Shown here: positions 44,197 to 52,637 of the stretch, one piece after another
Layout of the letters: every line of letters starts with the position of its first letter
How positions within the stretch are numbered: position 1 is the first letter of the stretch
Assembly (NCBI GenBank): GCA_030408505.1
Contig: JAUHQI010000003.1
Span: 38,402 to 102,401, forward strand
Direction of reading: 5' to 3'
From: Candidatus Sacchlamyda saccharinae
GTDB lineage: Bacteria; Chlamydiota; Chlamydiia; Chlamydiales; Rhabdochlamydiaceae
DNA: 64,000 nucleotides
The notes under the pieces: model-generated
What the model was told of the DNA's origin: nothing
Databases searched by the model: none
What the model saw: only the letters and a program-made list of their open reading frames with translations
Made by a program: the position numbers and the translations under genes

Positions 44197-44311
44197 TTAA
44201 GCTTCCTTCGTGTCCATTGCAGGGCTAGTCAAAAATACATAAGAAAATCCTGAGGAACAAAAATCAAATGTATAAGCTTTTTATTTGCAAAAACAAAAAA
44301 AGAACACACTT

Positions 44312-44485
44312 ATGCCTCGCCAAAAAATTGACTGGAAACAGAACATTAATTAACTCATAGCTCGTGGTAGCCAAACTTGGAACAGGATACGGGGCATCCC
44401 ATTGCCAAAAGATCGCATCGAAAGGAAAAACGAAACAGACCTGGTCTTCGATAATACCAGCCTTAAGGAGACACTAATTAATTGA
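44312..44485 (+). pseudogene. Decayed gene fragment of unknown family
   Basis: A single frame from ATG 44312 to TGA 44483-44485, interrupted by one TAA after 13 codons. Recognisable pieces are MPRQKIDWKQNIN, IARGSQTWNRIRGIPLPK and ERKNETDLVFDNTSLKETL. The last piece resembles the C-terminal region of a P-loop kinase-like protein, but I cannot name the family. A similar stretch (SLKEALDQI-stop) can be read around 48313-48340 before the GT10 remnant. The rest of the 44120-44792 gap holds a repeat array (44521-44580) and nothing else I can identify. Confidence 0.4.
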
Positions 44486-44520
44486 ATTCCCCAGATCTTC
44501 GGCCAAAAGCGCCGAAAAAC

Positions 44521-44580
44521 TTAATTTTCGATCTCCATTAACTTTCCAAAGTTAATTGCGATCTCCAAATTAACTTTTTC
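44521..44580. repeat. Direct and inverted repeats (CGATCTCC / TTAACTTT)
   Basis: TTCGATCTCCATTAACTTT and GCGATCTCCAAATTAACTTT are direct copies 30 bp apart, and ATTAACTTT/AAAGTTAAT between them form an inverted repeat. This resembles the repeat arrays upstream of the two AAA ATPases in the window, but no ATPase gene is left here. Confidence 0.6.
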
Positions 44581-44828
44581 GACCCGTTTGACTCGAATCT
44601 CTGAGAAAGCAATTAATCAGCGTCTCCTCAAAGTGTGTGGTAAAGGAAAATGGTACCATAAGCGATAGGGTCTCAAAGCCGAATGTAAAAAGCGGCTTGA
44701 CGGGTGGCTTTTAGACGCCATATGACGTTATGCTGCTTGAAAAATGATGGCCAGCGGAAGAAAATTTTATCAACTAAAAAGGTGGTTTTGATATGGTTCT
44801 TAAACACGAAAGCAAACGGAGGAAGAGC

Positions 44829-45608
44829 ATGACCCATCTAGCAAAAAAGAAATGTGTCTTATTTTCAATGACACTCTTCTTCCTGTATTCTATTTTTTTC
44901 CCCATGAGTGTAATGCATGGAAAGTGGGGTTTAAGAGGTAACATTGGAACTGGAACAACAGAGGACCCTTATTATAACCTTTCAGCGCATTATATTAGTC
45001 AGTTTCTACCTCAAAATCCCATCGTCATAGAAGCCGGAGCTCACGATGGTGAAGATACATACCTGATGAGCTTACTTTGGCCCGAAGGGCAGATCTATGC
45101 TTTTGAACCAGACCCAAGAACTTATCCGGAATTAATGAGCAACCTGAATGACTGCAAAAACGTACATACTTTTCCGATAGCTTTAGGAACTTACGTGGGC
45201 ACGAGTAACTTTTACTTAAGCAAACCCACTGAAGCATACGGAGTTGCTGGACAGAGCTCTCTGTTTCCTGATAATCCTGAAACTTGGCCTTGGTCTTGGG
45301 TTGAAATTGAGGAACAGCCAATTACTGTTCCAATTACGACTTTGGATGATTGGGCAGAAAAACACGGGATTCAGAAAGTTGACTTTTTATGGCTTGACAT
45401 GCAGGGTAGCGAATATCAAATGTTGCAGGCTAGTCCAAGAATTCTAAAAACTGTAACAGCAATAAAAACGGAATATTCAACAAAAGAATACTATAAAGGC
45501 ACAGTCTTGTTTTCTGCCTTTAAACAATTTCTAGAAGAACAAGGATTTTATTTAATAGAGATTTGCGGAGAAACTCATGGAGATGCATTATTTATCAGGA
45601 AAGATTAA
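44829..45608 (+). CDS. FkbM-family methyltransferase with N-terminal membrane/signal segment
   Basis: About 259 residues from ATG 44829 (GGAGG 6 bp upstream); an ATG at 44793 in the same frame has a weaker site. A hydrophobic leader (KCVLFSMTLFFLYSIFF) follows a basic n-region. The FkbM fold: VIEAGAHDGEDTYLMSLL, IYAFEPDPRTYPEL, ITTLDDWAEKHGIQKVDFLWLDMQGSEYQML. FkbM enzymes O-methylate sugars with SAM. It overlaps the next gene by 32 bp. Confidence 0.8.
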   Translation: MTHLAKKKCVLFSMTLFFLYSIFFPMSVMHGKWGLRGNIGTGTTEDPYYNLSAHYISQFLPQNPIVIEAGAHDGEDTYLMSLLWPEGQIYAFEPDPRTYPELMSNLNDCKNVHTFPIALGTYVGTSNFYLSKPTEAYGVAGQSSLFPDNPETWPWSWVEIEEQPITVPITTLDDWAEKHGIQKVDFLWLDMQGSEYQMLQASPRILKTVTAIKTEYSTKEYYKGTVLFSAFKQFLEEQGFYLIEICGETHGDALFIRKD

Positions 45609-46530
45609 ACGCAGCCTGTTTTTAGTTTTTTTCTTGTTGCATTCACAACAGGGTATTACAGCGGATACAATTGACGACAAACCATATGTAACATGCCGGA
45701 TAAGAGGGCAACTTGGAAACCAACTTTTCCAAATAGCCACAACTTTAGCCCATGCTTGGGATAATAATATGCACCCTATATTCCCAGAGCTTCAACAAAC
45801 TCATAACAATATTCCTGCTAATCTCAAGAGAATTTTCTACCGACTTGATGCTAATTCTCTTCCACGCCCAGTGTTAAGCACCTTTGAACAAATGGATAAT
45901 TTTGAATATGTTGAAATTCCAAATAATCCAGACCTCTACTTAAGGGGTTATTTTCAAACTTGGGAATATTTTGATCATCACAGAGATAGAATTAGAGAAA
46001 TATTTTCTCCGGGGGCTTCTGAACTAGCAAAACTACAACTGAAGCATACCAATCTCTTAAATCATCCTTTTACTGTGGGAGTGCATGTACGGACATTTAA
46101 TAAACAATGGAGTAACATTATTCCCTTTGTCGGGCTCAAATATTATAAAGAGGCAATGGATCTATTTCCTTCGGATGCATTATTTGTGATATTTTCAGAC
46201 CGTATCAATTGGTGCAAACAACATTTTTCTCAGTTTAATCGTCAGATGATCTTCATTGAAGATCAAGACCATATCGAAGATTTTATTCTAATGTCCATGC
46301 TAGACCACAATATTATAGGAAATTCTAGTTATTCTTGGTGGGCAGCGTACCTAAATCAAAACCCGGACAAATATGTAGTTGCACCTTCCCACTTCGTTCA
46401 CCCAAGAATCCGCTCTACTGTAAATGCCAACATGACTGAATGGCATACCATCGAAGTGGATGTCAACACTCCGTACCCTGATGATATTCGCAAATATGAT
46501 ATTTTTTCACAGTCTATTGATACCCAGTAA
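45577..46530 (+). CDS. GT11 alpha-1,2-fucosyltransferase with signal peptide
   Basis: 317 residues. A leader (KRSLFLVFFLLHSQQGITA) precedes the GT11 opening CRIRGQLGNQLFQIATTLA; GVHVRTFNKQW corresponds to the HxRR donor motif (here HVRT), and GNSSYSWWAAYLNQNPDKYV is motif III. GT11 enzymes transfer fucose from GDP-fucose to galactose-type acceptors. The GDP-fucose synthesis genes gmd and fcl are not in the window, so the donor may come from elsewhere in the genome or from the host. The 3' end overlaps the opposing FkbM gene by 17 bp. Confidence 0.82.
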   Translation: MEMHYLSGKIKRSLFLVFFLLHSQQGITADTIDDKPYVTCRIRGQLGNQLFQIATTLAHAWDNNMHPIFPELQQTHNNIPANLKRIFYRLDANSLPRPVLSTFEQMDNFEYVEIPNNPDLYLRGYFQTWEYFDHHRDRIREIFSPGASELAKLQLKHTNLLNHPFTVGVHVRTFNKQWSNIIPFVGLKYYKEAMDLFPSDALFVIFSDRINWCKQHFSQFNRQMIFIEDQDHIEDFILMSMLDHNIIGNSSYSWWAAYLNQNPDKYVVAPSHFVHPRIRSTVNANMTEWHTIEVDVNTPYPDDIRKYDIFSQSIDTQ

Positions 46531-47236
46531 ACCTTTTTTTACCAGCCTTGAAATTTCTGTGTACAAATATGAGATCTTGAGCAAGATCTGTGATGTATTG
46601 AAATCCCCGTTCCTCTAAAAAGGGGATGAATCGCGGATCTTTATAATTATCCTCCACTGCAATCACATCAATACTATACTTGGAGAAATCTATGCTCGAA
46701 AGAATCTCAAATTCCCCACCTTCTGTGTCAATACTTAGAAAGTTGACGTGTGTGATCCCATTTTCCTCTAGTAAATCATTTAAAACATAGCATGGCACGT
46801 CAATGGTATCATATGAGCCACCATAGCGATTTATTTCGATGTCTACTCGTTCCAAATGCCTTGGATCATACATGTCTATTAGACCAGAAAGCATTTCAGT
46901 GTTCACATAGGGACTTGTAACCAATAAAAACTGACGCATGCCAGTAGTTTCAGCAATGCAACCTTGGATACAAGTACAATCACGAGCTTTTTGCAATTCA
47001 TCGAATCGATTTTGCATTGGCTCAATACAAATGCCCGACCAACCCAAGCTTTTTTCTAAAAAATACGTGTTACTGTACGTGATACCGTCGTGTGCTCCAA
47101 TATCAACGAATACTCCTTTTCTCACGTTTCTAAAAAAATGTTCATATACATACTTGTCCTGACCACATTGACTAAAATAATTGGCGAGACATAATTGCTG
47201 AATAAAAACAAAAACTAATAAATAAAACCTCTTCAT
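46514..47236 (-). CDS. Secreted FkbM-family methyltransferase
   Basis: 240 residues. Signal peptide MKRFYLLVFVFIQQLCLAN. FVDIGAHDGITYSNTYFLE (motif I), GICIEPMQNRFDELQK, and NFLSIDTEGGEFEIL are classical FkbM. The N-terminal YFSQCGQDKYVYEHFF is the typical family lead-in. It lies 10 bp downstream of the fucosyltransferase-like gene on the same strand, so the two are cotranscribed. Confidence 0.83.
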   Translation of the reverse strand: MKRFYLLVFVFIQQLCLANYFSQCGQDKYVYEHFFRNVRKGVFVDIGAHDGITYSNTYFLEKSLGWSGICIEPMQNRFDELQKARDCTCIQGCIAETTGMRQFLLVTSPYVNTEMLSGLIDMYDPRHLERVDIEINRYGGSYDTIDVPCYVLNDLLEENGITHVNFLSIDTEGGEFEILSSIDFSKYSIDVIAVEDNYKDPRFIPFLEERGFQYITDLAQDLIFVHRNFKAGKKRFTGYQ

Positions 47237-47246
47237 GAATAGACTC

Positions 47247-48089
47247 CTAGTAGCGATCGTTTAGCTCAATTGAGAGAAGAAATGGATTAAAATAAGTAGA
47301 CCAAAGACTTAAATTTGAACTTGTTCGAATTAATACATCTCCTCGGGAAAGTAAAAGACAGTCGATGAGAGCCTCTTCACCTTGTAGAAAGTTATTGGTA
47401 GAATTTCGATGCAAGGGCTTCCCATCCATAGAATATTGACTACTATATGTTACGACGGTACCTGGAAACGCTTTCCGCATAAAATCTACAAATTGAATTT
47501 CATCACTGGCTACAAAAATTTTGTATTCCCTAAAGTTTCCCTTAGAGATGTAGTCTTTGACGCAAGATAACATCTCGTCATATGTGACGCGCGGTGCTTC
47601 TATTACTTTATCTGTTCCTCGATAATGGACGCCAATAATATGCTGTCCGTCAAAATTACTGTGAACAAAATTGTCTATCTTATTTTGGATAGGCTTCTTA
47701 ATTCGGATATACTTTTGGATCAATTCATTTACTTGGTGACGATCTAACTCTCGCTGTAAAAAATAGGCATATGATTCATATTCTTTGAGATCGAATTCTT
47801 TTAATTGTGCCTGATTTTTATTTCCGATTCGAATAGGTTCACAATAGTATTCCCACCAATTTGATCCATAATTAGCGTCAAAGTAAAGCCCAAAATTCTC
47901 GAAATTGACTTCAATTCCCGCGTACCCATTAGTATCATACTCGTATAGAACACCAGCTACATAACTAAAAACGCTAAACATTCCACATGGGTATGGATGA
48001 AGATTAACATACAAATAAGGTAGGCCTGCGCCTACAAAAGAAGAAAAAGAAATGAAAAGCAAGCATAAGAATAGCTTAATTTTTCTCAC
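47247..48089 (-). CDS. Secreted fucosyltransferase-like protein (NodZ/FUT8-type motif)
   Basis: 280 residues. Signal peptide MRKIKLFLCLLFISFSSFVGA. IIGVHYRGTDKVIEAPRVTYDEM is the HxRxGDK-like donor motif of NodZ/FUT8-type alpha-1,6-fucosyltransferases, FREYKIFVASDE matches the next core strand, and LLLSRGDVLIRTSSNLS is the C-terminal serine motif. The donor is probably GDP-fucose. It leads the two-gene unit with the FkbM methyltransferase. Confidence 0.72.
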   Translation of the reverse strand: MRKIKLFLCLLFISFSSFVGAGLPYLYVNLHPYPCGMFSVFSYVAGVLYEYDTNGYAGIEVNFENFGLYFDANYGSNWWEYYCEPIRIGNKNQAQLKEFDLKEYESYAYFLQRELDRHQVNELIQKYIRIKKPIQNKIDNFVHSNFDGQHIIGVHYRGTDKVIEAPRVTYDEMLSCVKDYISKGNFREYKIFVASDEIQFVDFMRKAFPGTVVTYSSQYSMDGKPLHRNSTNNFLQGEEALIDCLLLSRGDVLIRTSSNLSLWSTYFNPFLLSIELNDRY

Positions 48090-48384
48090 AATTTAAATCC
48101 TTGATTTATCGTAAGTAGACAACTTTAAACAATTTGCAAGTGCTAAGTCAAGGACTCCTAATTTTTTTTCCAAGCTCTCAGGAATTGAAAATCAAAGGAA
48201 CCTGAAAGTCGACACAGAGCCCTTAGCAGTGCGCGGCGGCTATGGTATAGGGAAATTAGTCCGTGTGAAGCACAGTTGCAGGGCACGACAATTAAAATTG
48301 TCGCGCCGAAGTCTCAAGGAGGCACTAGATCAGATTTAAGAGTTTTATTCCCCTAGGGAGTTTTGCAACGCACCTCTATAGTGC

Positions 48385-48621
48385 GTGTTATCGTGTATTT
48401 GGGGTCCTGATAATATAACGGATTATATTCCCGAAGGATGCTTCATTGATTACCGTAAATTTGCTGATAACGAAGAAATGTACGCCTTTTTGCGTTCAAT
48501 AAACGAAGAACAGTATGAGGAATATCTTGCAAATATACGTGCTTTCCTAGTCTCCGATGAAGCTTACCTTTTCTCTTCAAAGCATTTTGAGGAGACTATA
48601 TTGGAAGCTATCAGAGACTAG
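48385..48621 (+). pseudogene. 3' remnant of a GT10 (alpha-1,3/4) fucosyltransferase
   Basis: Encodes about 78 residues: CIWGPDNITDYIPEGCFIDYRKFAD and the following helices match the C-terminal donor-site motif of GT10 fucosyltransferases (YWG.PNI.DYIP..CFID). The whole N-terminal two-thirds is missing, and a GTG provides the only possible start. The 48090-48384 gap upstream contains a short perfect palindrome (CGACAATT/AATTGTCG near 48286) and no recognisable earlier part of the gene. Confidence 0.75.
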
Positions 48622-48625
48622 AGTT

Positions 48626-49012
48626 TTAGGCTGGGGGGCCGCCCATGGCGTCGCGCATCAGGTGGATGATGCTGCGGCCTGCATGTAGACCTAACCATAG
48701 GAAAACGATGGGGGCTAGGAAGATGCCGACGATGAGCGCGCAGATGCCGAAGATCAGCTGGGTGGTCGCTTCTTTTGAGAGGACCATGTGCGACATTTTA
48801 TGAGCTATTTGATCGATCTTGTCGGGGATGAAGATGGCGATGATTGCGCCGATCCCGGTTAGAAAGATGCTGAGGGTGGGGCCCCAGAAGATGAGCGTGA
48901 AGAGGCTCGATAATATGAAGAGGATGCAGAAGAAGATCTCGAAGCGATGTCTCTTCGCATAGCCTTCGATCTCTTTTACTGATACGCCTTCTTTTTTCTT
49001 TTCTTCGTCCAT
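48626..49012 (-). CDS. Small membrane protein, 128 residues
   Basis: Two hydrophobic helical hairpins: FEIFFCILFILSSLFTLIFW with LSIFLTGIGAIIAIFIP, and LIFGICALIVGIFLAPIVFLWLGLHAG; about four helices with a polar, charged N-terminus (MDEEKKKEGVSVKEIEG). It is divergent from the secretion operon. Its 3' end is the one copied at 44143-44196. The function is unknown; placement beside the gsp genes suggests a conserved chlamydial envelope protein. Confidence 0.65.
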   Translation of the reverse strand: MDEEKKKEGVSVKEIEGYAKRHRFEIFFCILFILSSLFTLIFWGPTLSIFLTGIGAIIAIFIPDKIDQIAHKMSHMVLSKEATTQLIFGICALIVGIFLAPIVFLWLGLHAGRSIIHLMRDAMGGPPA

Positions 49013-49140
49013 GGAGTCTCCAATGATTTATCTGTTAATAGCTTCAATTTAAATATTCAATCGTATTTTGGCAATAGTTCTCATTGGATTTTTTTTAGGA
49101 GATCACCTAGAATGAACCTTATTTTTGTAGGGGTTGTGAG

Positions 49141-50304
49141 TTGATTATCGCTTTTCGATCGCGTTTTTCGCTCGAGCAGATTTTTTTTTGGTCTCAACTG
49201 GCTCTTGGTGTGGCTGGGGTGTTTGTGGTTTGCTTTTTTTTTGTGGGGATGGCCAAAAGGGATGTGTTTGATGTGGGGCAGCGGGGCGGTGAGGTGGATT
49301 TCTATGCTCTGGAAAAGGTTCTAAGTGGTCCGTTGGCTTTGAAAGAAAGTGGTAAATCGGCTTTGGCTGTGGCTTTGGAGCAGAAGTTGGTGTTTTTGGC
49401 GCAGAGTGTGAGGCCAGATCGAGTCGATGAGGAGAGGGTTTTTCGCATTGGGGTGAAAGGCGATGGGGCTGAGCAGGTGGTGCGTGAGGGTGAGGCGATT
49501 GCATGTAATCTGGTGGAGTCGGATGGAAGGATCGAGTCTTTGGGATTTGGAGAGGGGGATGTGAAGATGGTCCCTCATGTGCTGGATGGGCGGTCGTTAT
49601 TGCTGAATGTGGAGCGGGCCAGCGGCGCTGCGATGGAGGTAATTCTTAAGGCGGCGAGTCCGGAGGTGAAGGGGGGAGACGCTTTGGCTAGCGGTAAGTG
49701 GCTGGGGCCAGATCTTTTTTTTAGAGAGTATGGGGGGAGTGAGTTCCGGCCTTTGGGGCTGAAGCAGCAGGTGGAGGTTGGGAAGGATGTTCTCTATTTG
49801 GGTGAGGGTGATTTTTTGAGTTTCCGCGATGGCAGTTGGGTGAATGTGGGCCGCCTAGAAAATGCGGATAGCGATGCGCCACTGGCCCAGGTTTTGCGCG
49901 TGGGCAATGATTTGGAGCTTGAGGCTTGGGATGTGGATGGTTTTCCTCTTTTTTTTGCTAGGCTGGGGCTAGAGCGAAAGGGAGGACTTAGGTTTATGCC
50001 CGATCAGGTTTTTTCAGGGGCTAAGCTTAGGACAACGAGTCAGGTTTCTTGCAAGATGGGGAAAAAGCGGTTTGTGCTTTCTGCTGGGGATTGGATTTTG
50101 CAGGTGAAGGAGGGGTGGAGAAAGATCCGGTCAGCTGAGGAGATTCAGGCGTTTTTGGACCATGAGGTAAGGGGGCTATTGGTTGTGGTCGATCGGGTCG
50201 ATCCGAGCGGTCGGGTGAGTGGAAAGGTTTTTAATGAAATGCGCACGGAGTTGCAGCCTTTTGTTTTTCAGGCGGTAACTTCTAAAGGTAATAGAAAAAA
50301 ATGA
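49141..50304 (+). CDS. Inner-membrane-anchored periplasmic protein, possible GspC-like assembly factor
   Basis: 387 residues. It starts at TTG 49141 (AGGGG upstream; the ATG at 49111 stops at once). An N-terminal helix (WSQLALGVAGVFVVCFFFVGMA) anchors a large domain with several beta-rich segments. It overlaps gspD by 4 bp and leads the secretion operon, the position of GspC, which links the inner-membrane platform to the secretin. Sequence similarity to GspC is not evident to me, so the role is inferred from position and topology only. Confidence 0.6.
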   Translation: MIIAFRSRFSLEQIFFWSQLALGVAGVFVVCFFFVGMAKRDVFDVGQRGGEVDFYALEKVLSGPLALKESGKSALAVALEQKLVFLAQSVRPDRVDEERVFRIGVKGDGAEQVVREGEAIACNLVESDGRIESLGFGEGDVKMVPHVLDGRSLLLNVERASGAAMEVILKAASPEVKGGDALASGKWLGPDLFFREYGGSEFRPLGLKQQVEVGKDVLYLGEGDFLSFRDGSWVNVGRLENADSDAPLAQVLRVGNDLELEAWDVDGFPLFFARLGLERKGGLRFMPDQVFSGAKLRTTSQVSCKMGKKRFVLSAGDWILQVKEGWRKIRSAEEIQAFLDHEVRGLLVVVDRVDPSGRVSGKVFNEMRTELQPFVFQAVTSKGNRKK

Positions 50305-52637
50305 GATTTATTGGTCTAGTTTTAATAGCGAGTAGTCTTTTCTCTCAGACGATTGAGGAAAAAATGAGGGCTTCTTCATCCGAAGAGGGGGCCAGTTTTG
50401 ATGTTCATTTAGAGCAGGTAAACCAGAGGATTGCATCTTTACGAGGTAAGTTAAGGGGGGAGATGGAGCTGGCCGGAAAGTTGCATGCGGCTGGCGCTGA
50501 AGATGAGGAATACTTTGGTCTGCTCCAGAGTGTCCAATCGATCAAGGAGGAGCTTGTCTCGCTGCAAGAGCGGTGGAGAAAGCGGGCGAGTGACGACTCA
50601 AAGATGGGAGATGAGGGGTACGCCCTTTGGGATCAGGAGGAGACAACATTAGCTTCTTTGGTGATGGAGTTTGGCTCTAGCGAGTATTTGTATGTCGTCC
50701 CGCCTGAGATGTCTAACATGAAGATCACGATGCACTCGAGTGTCCCAATTCCAAGGGAATCTTGGAGTGAGGTCCTCGAGATTGTTTTGGCGCAAAATGG
50801 GGTGGGGGTCAAGCAGGTCAATCCGTATACCCGCCAGCTGTACATTTTTAAGCAGGACCCATCGGCTGTGGCGGCAATCGCCTCTAGTTTGGAAGATATT
50901 GCCCATATTCAGGATCATCGGCGTATTTTTTATGTCTTTTCTCCTCCCGTAGAACATGTGAAGTCGGCGTTTCAGTTTTTTGAGCGTTTTTCGGATCCGA
51001 AGATGACGTTTGTCTACAATATTGGTGGCAAGGTGGCCATTGTCTCGACCAAAGAGGAGGTTGAGAAGCTTTTGAGTCTCTATCGGACTGTTTGGCAAGA
51101 CCCTAATGGTAAGGTCTCGAAGGTGGTGACGGTCTCGAAGATGGGTGTTCGAGAGATGGAAAAGATTTTGAAGACGTTTTTCTCAGACTCTTTGGAAAAG
51201 CCTACGAGGGCTCCATTTGGAAAGTTTGATAGCGAGGGGCTTTCTATTTTAACTCCGCAGCATGGAAATGCTTTGGTGCTGATGGGGCAAAGGGAGATTG
51301 TGGATAGGGCTTCGAAGTTGATCTGTGATACCGAAAGCCAGCTCCAAGATCCTGCTGAGATGACGATTTATATCTACAATTGTAAGCATAGTGATCCAAA
51401 TGACTTAGCGAAGGTGATGGATCGGGTTTATTATTCGCTTTTCCACGCGATTCCTGAAAACCGCGAGAATGTGGAGATCAACTCAACGGTTCGCGCGCCG
51501 AATCTTCCTCCCGATGGTTACGCAAATGCTCCAGGACTTACTGTGCCCCCGCAGCGTTTTAAGCCGGGTGTAGAGACCAATCTTGAGGTTGATATTGATT
51601 CGGAGCACTTTATTCCCGATCCGAAGACGGGTAATCTTTTGATGGTGGTTCGTAGGGATGTGCTCGGCCGCATTAAGGATTTGTTGCATAGGCTTGATGT
51701 TCCTAAGAAGATGGTGCAGATTGAGGTTCTCCTTTTTGAGAAGAAGCTCAATAACCAGGCAAACTACGGCTTGAATCTTTTGAAGCTTGGCAATGCAGAA
51801 AATGGAGCCCGCTACGATGGACCCAATCCGCCACCGCCAGAAGGTCTGGATAAGCCGGTTGGTACGGGGGTTTTGGCGTTTTTATTTTCGGGCGAAAAAT
51901 CAAAGCATTTCCCTGCGTTTGATCTGGCTTATAGCTTTTTGATGACGCAAGAAGATATTCAATTGAATGCGGCTCCTTCTGTCATGACGGTGAATCAGAC
52001 GCCGGCAACTATTTCGATTTTGGAGGAGATTTCTCTTAACAACGGGGCAGCACCGATCGATACGAATAAGGGGATTGCTTTTGAGAAGTCTTTTACTAGG
52101 GCCCAGTACGGGATCAACATCATCATGACCCCGATCATCCACCTGTTCGATGAGTTTGAAGAGTGTGGCTCTGATACGCGGAAAGGATTTGTTACGCTGC
52201 AGACTAATATCACGTTTGATACGACCAAACAAAGTAAGGATGATCGCCCACCGGTGGATAAGCGGCACATTGAAAATGAGGTGCGCGTATACGACGGGCA
52301 GACAATTATTCTCGGGGGTCTGCGTCGTAAATCTATGCGCGACAGTACTCAAAAGGTCCCTTTTTTGGGAGAGCTCCCAGGTTTTGGTAAGCTTTTTGGT
52401 TCGACCGAGCTGAATACTGACAATACCGAGATGTTTTTCTTCATCACTCCGAAAATCATCGCTGATCCAAAGGAAGAGCTTATGGAGATGCGTTGTAGAG
52501 AGCTTGAGCGGCGTCCCGGAGATATCCCTGAATTTTTATGTCGTTTGGTCACGGCCCGTGATTGTGAGAAGAAAAGGCTCTTTAGAAGTAGCATTAAAAC
52601 TTTCTTCGGAGAAAAACAGCACTACTATTATGAGTAA
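50301..52637 (+). CDS. gspD: Type II secretion secretin GspD
   Basis: 778 residues. Signal peptide MRFIGLVLIASSLFSQ. A coiled coil and a mixed N-domain region (N0-N3; IYNCKHSDPNDLAKVMDRV and MVQIEVLLFEKKLNNQANYG mark the secretin domain) precede the conserved secretin barrel: VRVYDGQTIILGGLRRKS, KVPFLGELPGFGKLFGST and TEMFFFITPKII. It forms the outer-membrane pore. A long N-terminal region of about 150 residues (with a charged coiled coil) replaces the normal N0 start. Overlaps gspE by 8 bp. Confidence 0.9.
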   Translation: MRFIGLVLIASSLFSQTIEEKMRASSSEEGASFDVHLEQVNQRIASLRGKLRGEMELAGKLHAAGAEDEEYFGLLQSVQSIKEELVSLQERWRKRASDDSKMGDEGYALWDQEETTLASLVMEFGSSEYLYVVPPEMSNMKITMHSSVPIPRESWSEVLEIVLAQNGVGVKQVNPYTRQLYIFKQDPSAVAAIASSLEDIAHIQDHRRIFYVFSPPVEHVKSAFQFFERFSDPKMTFVYNIGGKVAIVSTKEEVEKLLSLYRTVWQDPNGKVSKVVTVSKMGVREMEKILKTFFSDSLEKPTRAPFGKFDSEGLSILTPQHGNALVLMGQREIVDRASKLICDTESQLQDPAEMTIYIYNCKHSDPNDLAKVMDRVYYSLFHAIPENRENVEINSTVRAPNLPPDGYANAPGLTVPPQRFKPGVETNLEVDIDSEHFIPDPKTGNLLMVVRRDVLGRIKDLLHRLDVPKKMVQIEVLLFEKKLNNQANYGLNLLKLGNAENGARYDGPNPPPPEGLDKPVGTGVLAFLFSGEKSKHFPAFDLAYSFLMTQEDIQLNAAPSVMTVNQTPATISILEEISLNNGAAPIDTNKGIAFEKSFTRAQYGINIIMTPIIHLFDEFEECGSDTRKGFVTLQTNITFDTTKQSKDDRPPVDKRHIENEVRVYDGQTIILGGLRRKSMRDSTQKVPFLGELPGFGKLFGSTELNTDNTEMFFFITPKIIADPKEELMEMRCRELERRPGDIPEFLCRLVTARDCEKKRLFRSSIKTFFGEKQHYYYE

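Noticed and set aside
44120..44311. A gene between the receptor-like protein and the 44312 fragment
   Set aside because: Only the 44143-44196 remnant is recognisable; no start, ribosome-binding site or motif elsewhere in it.
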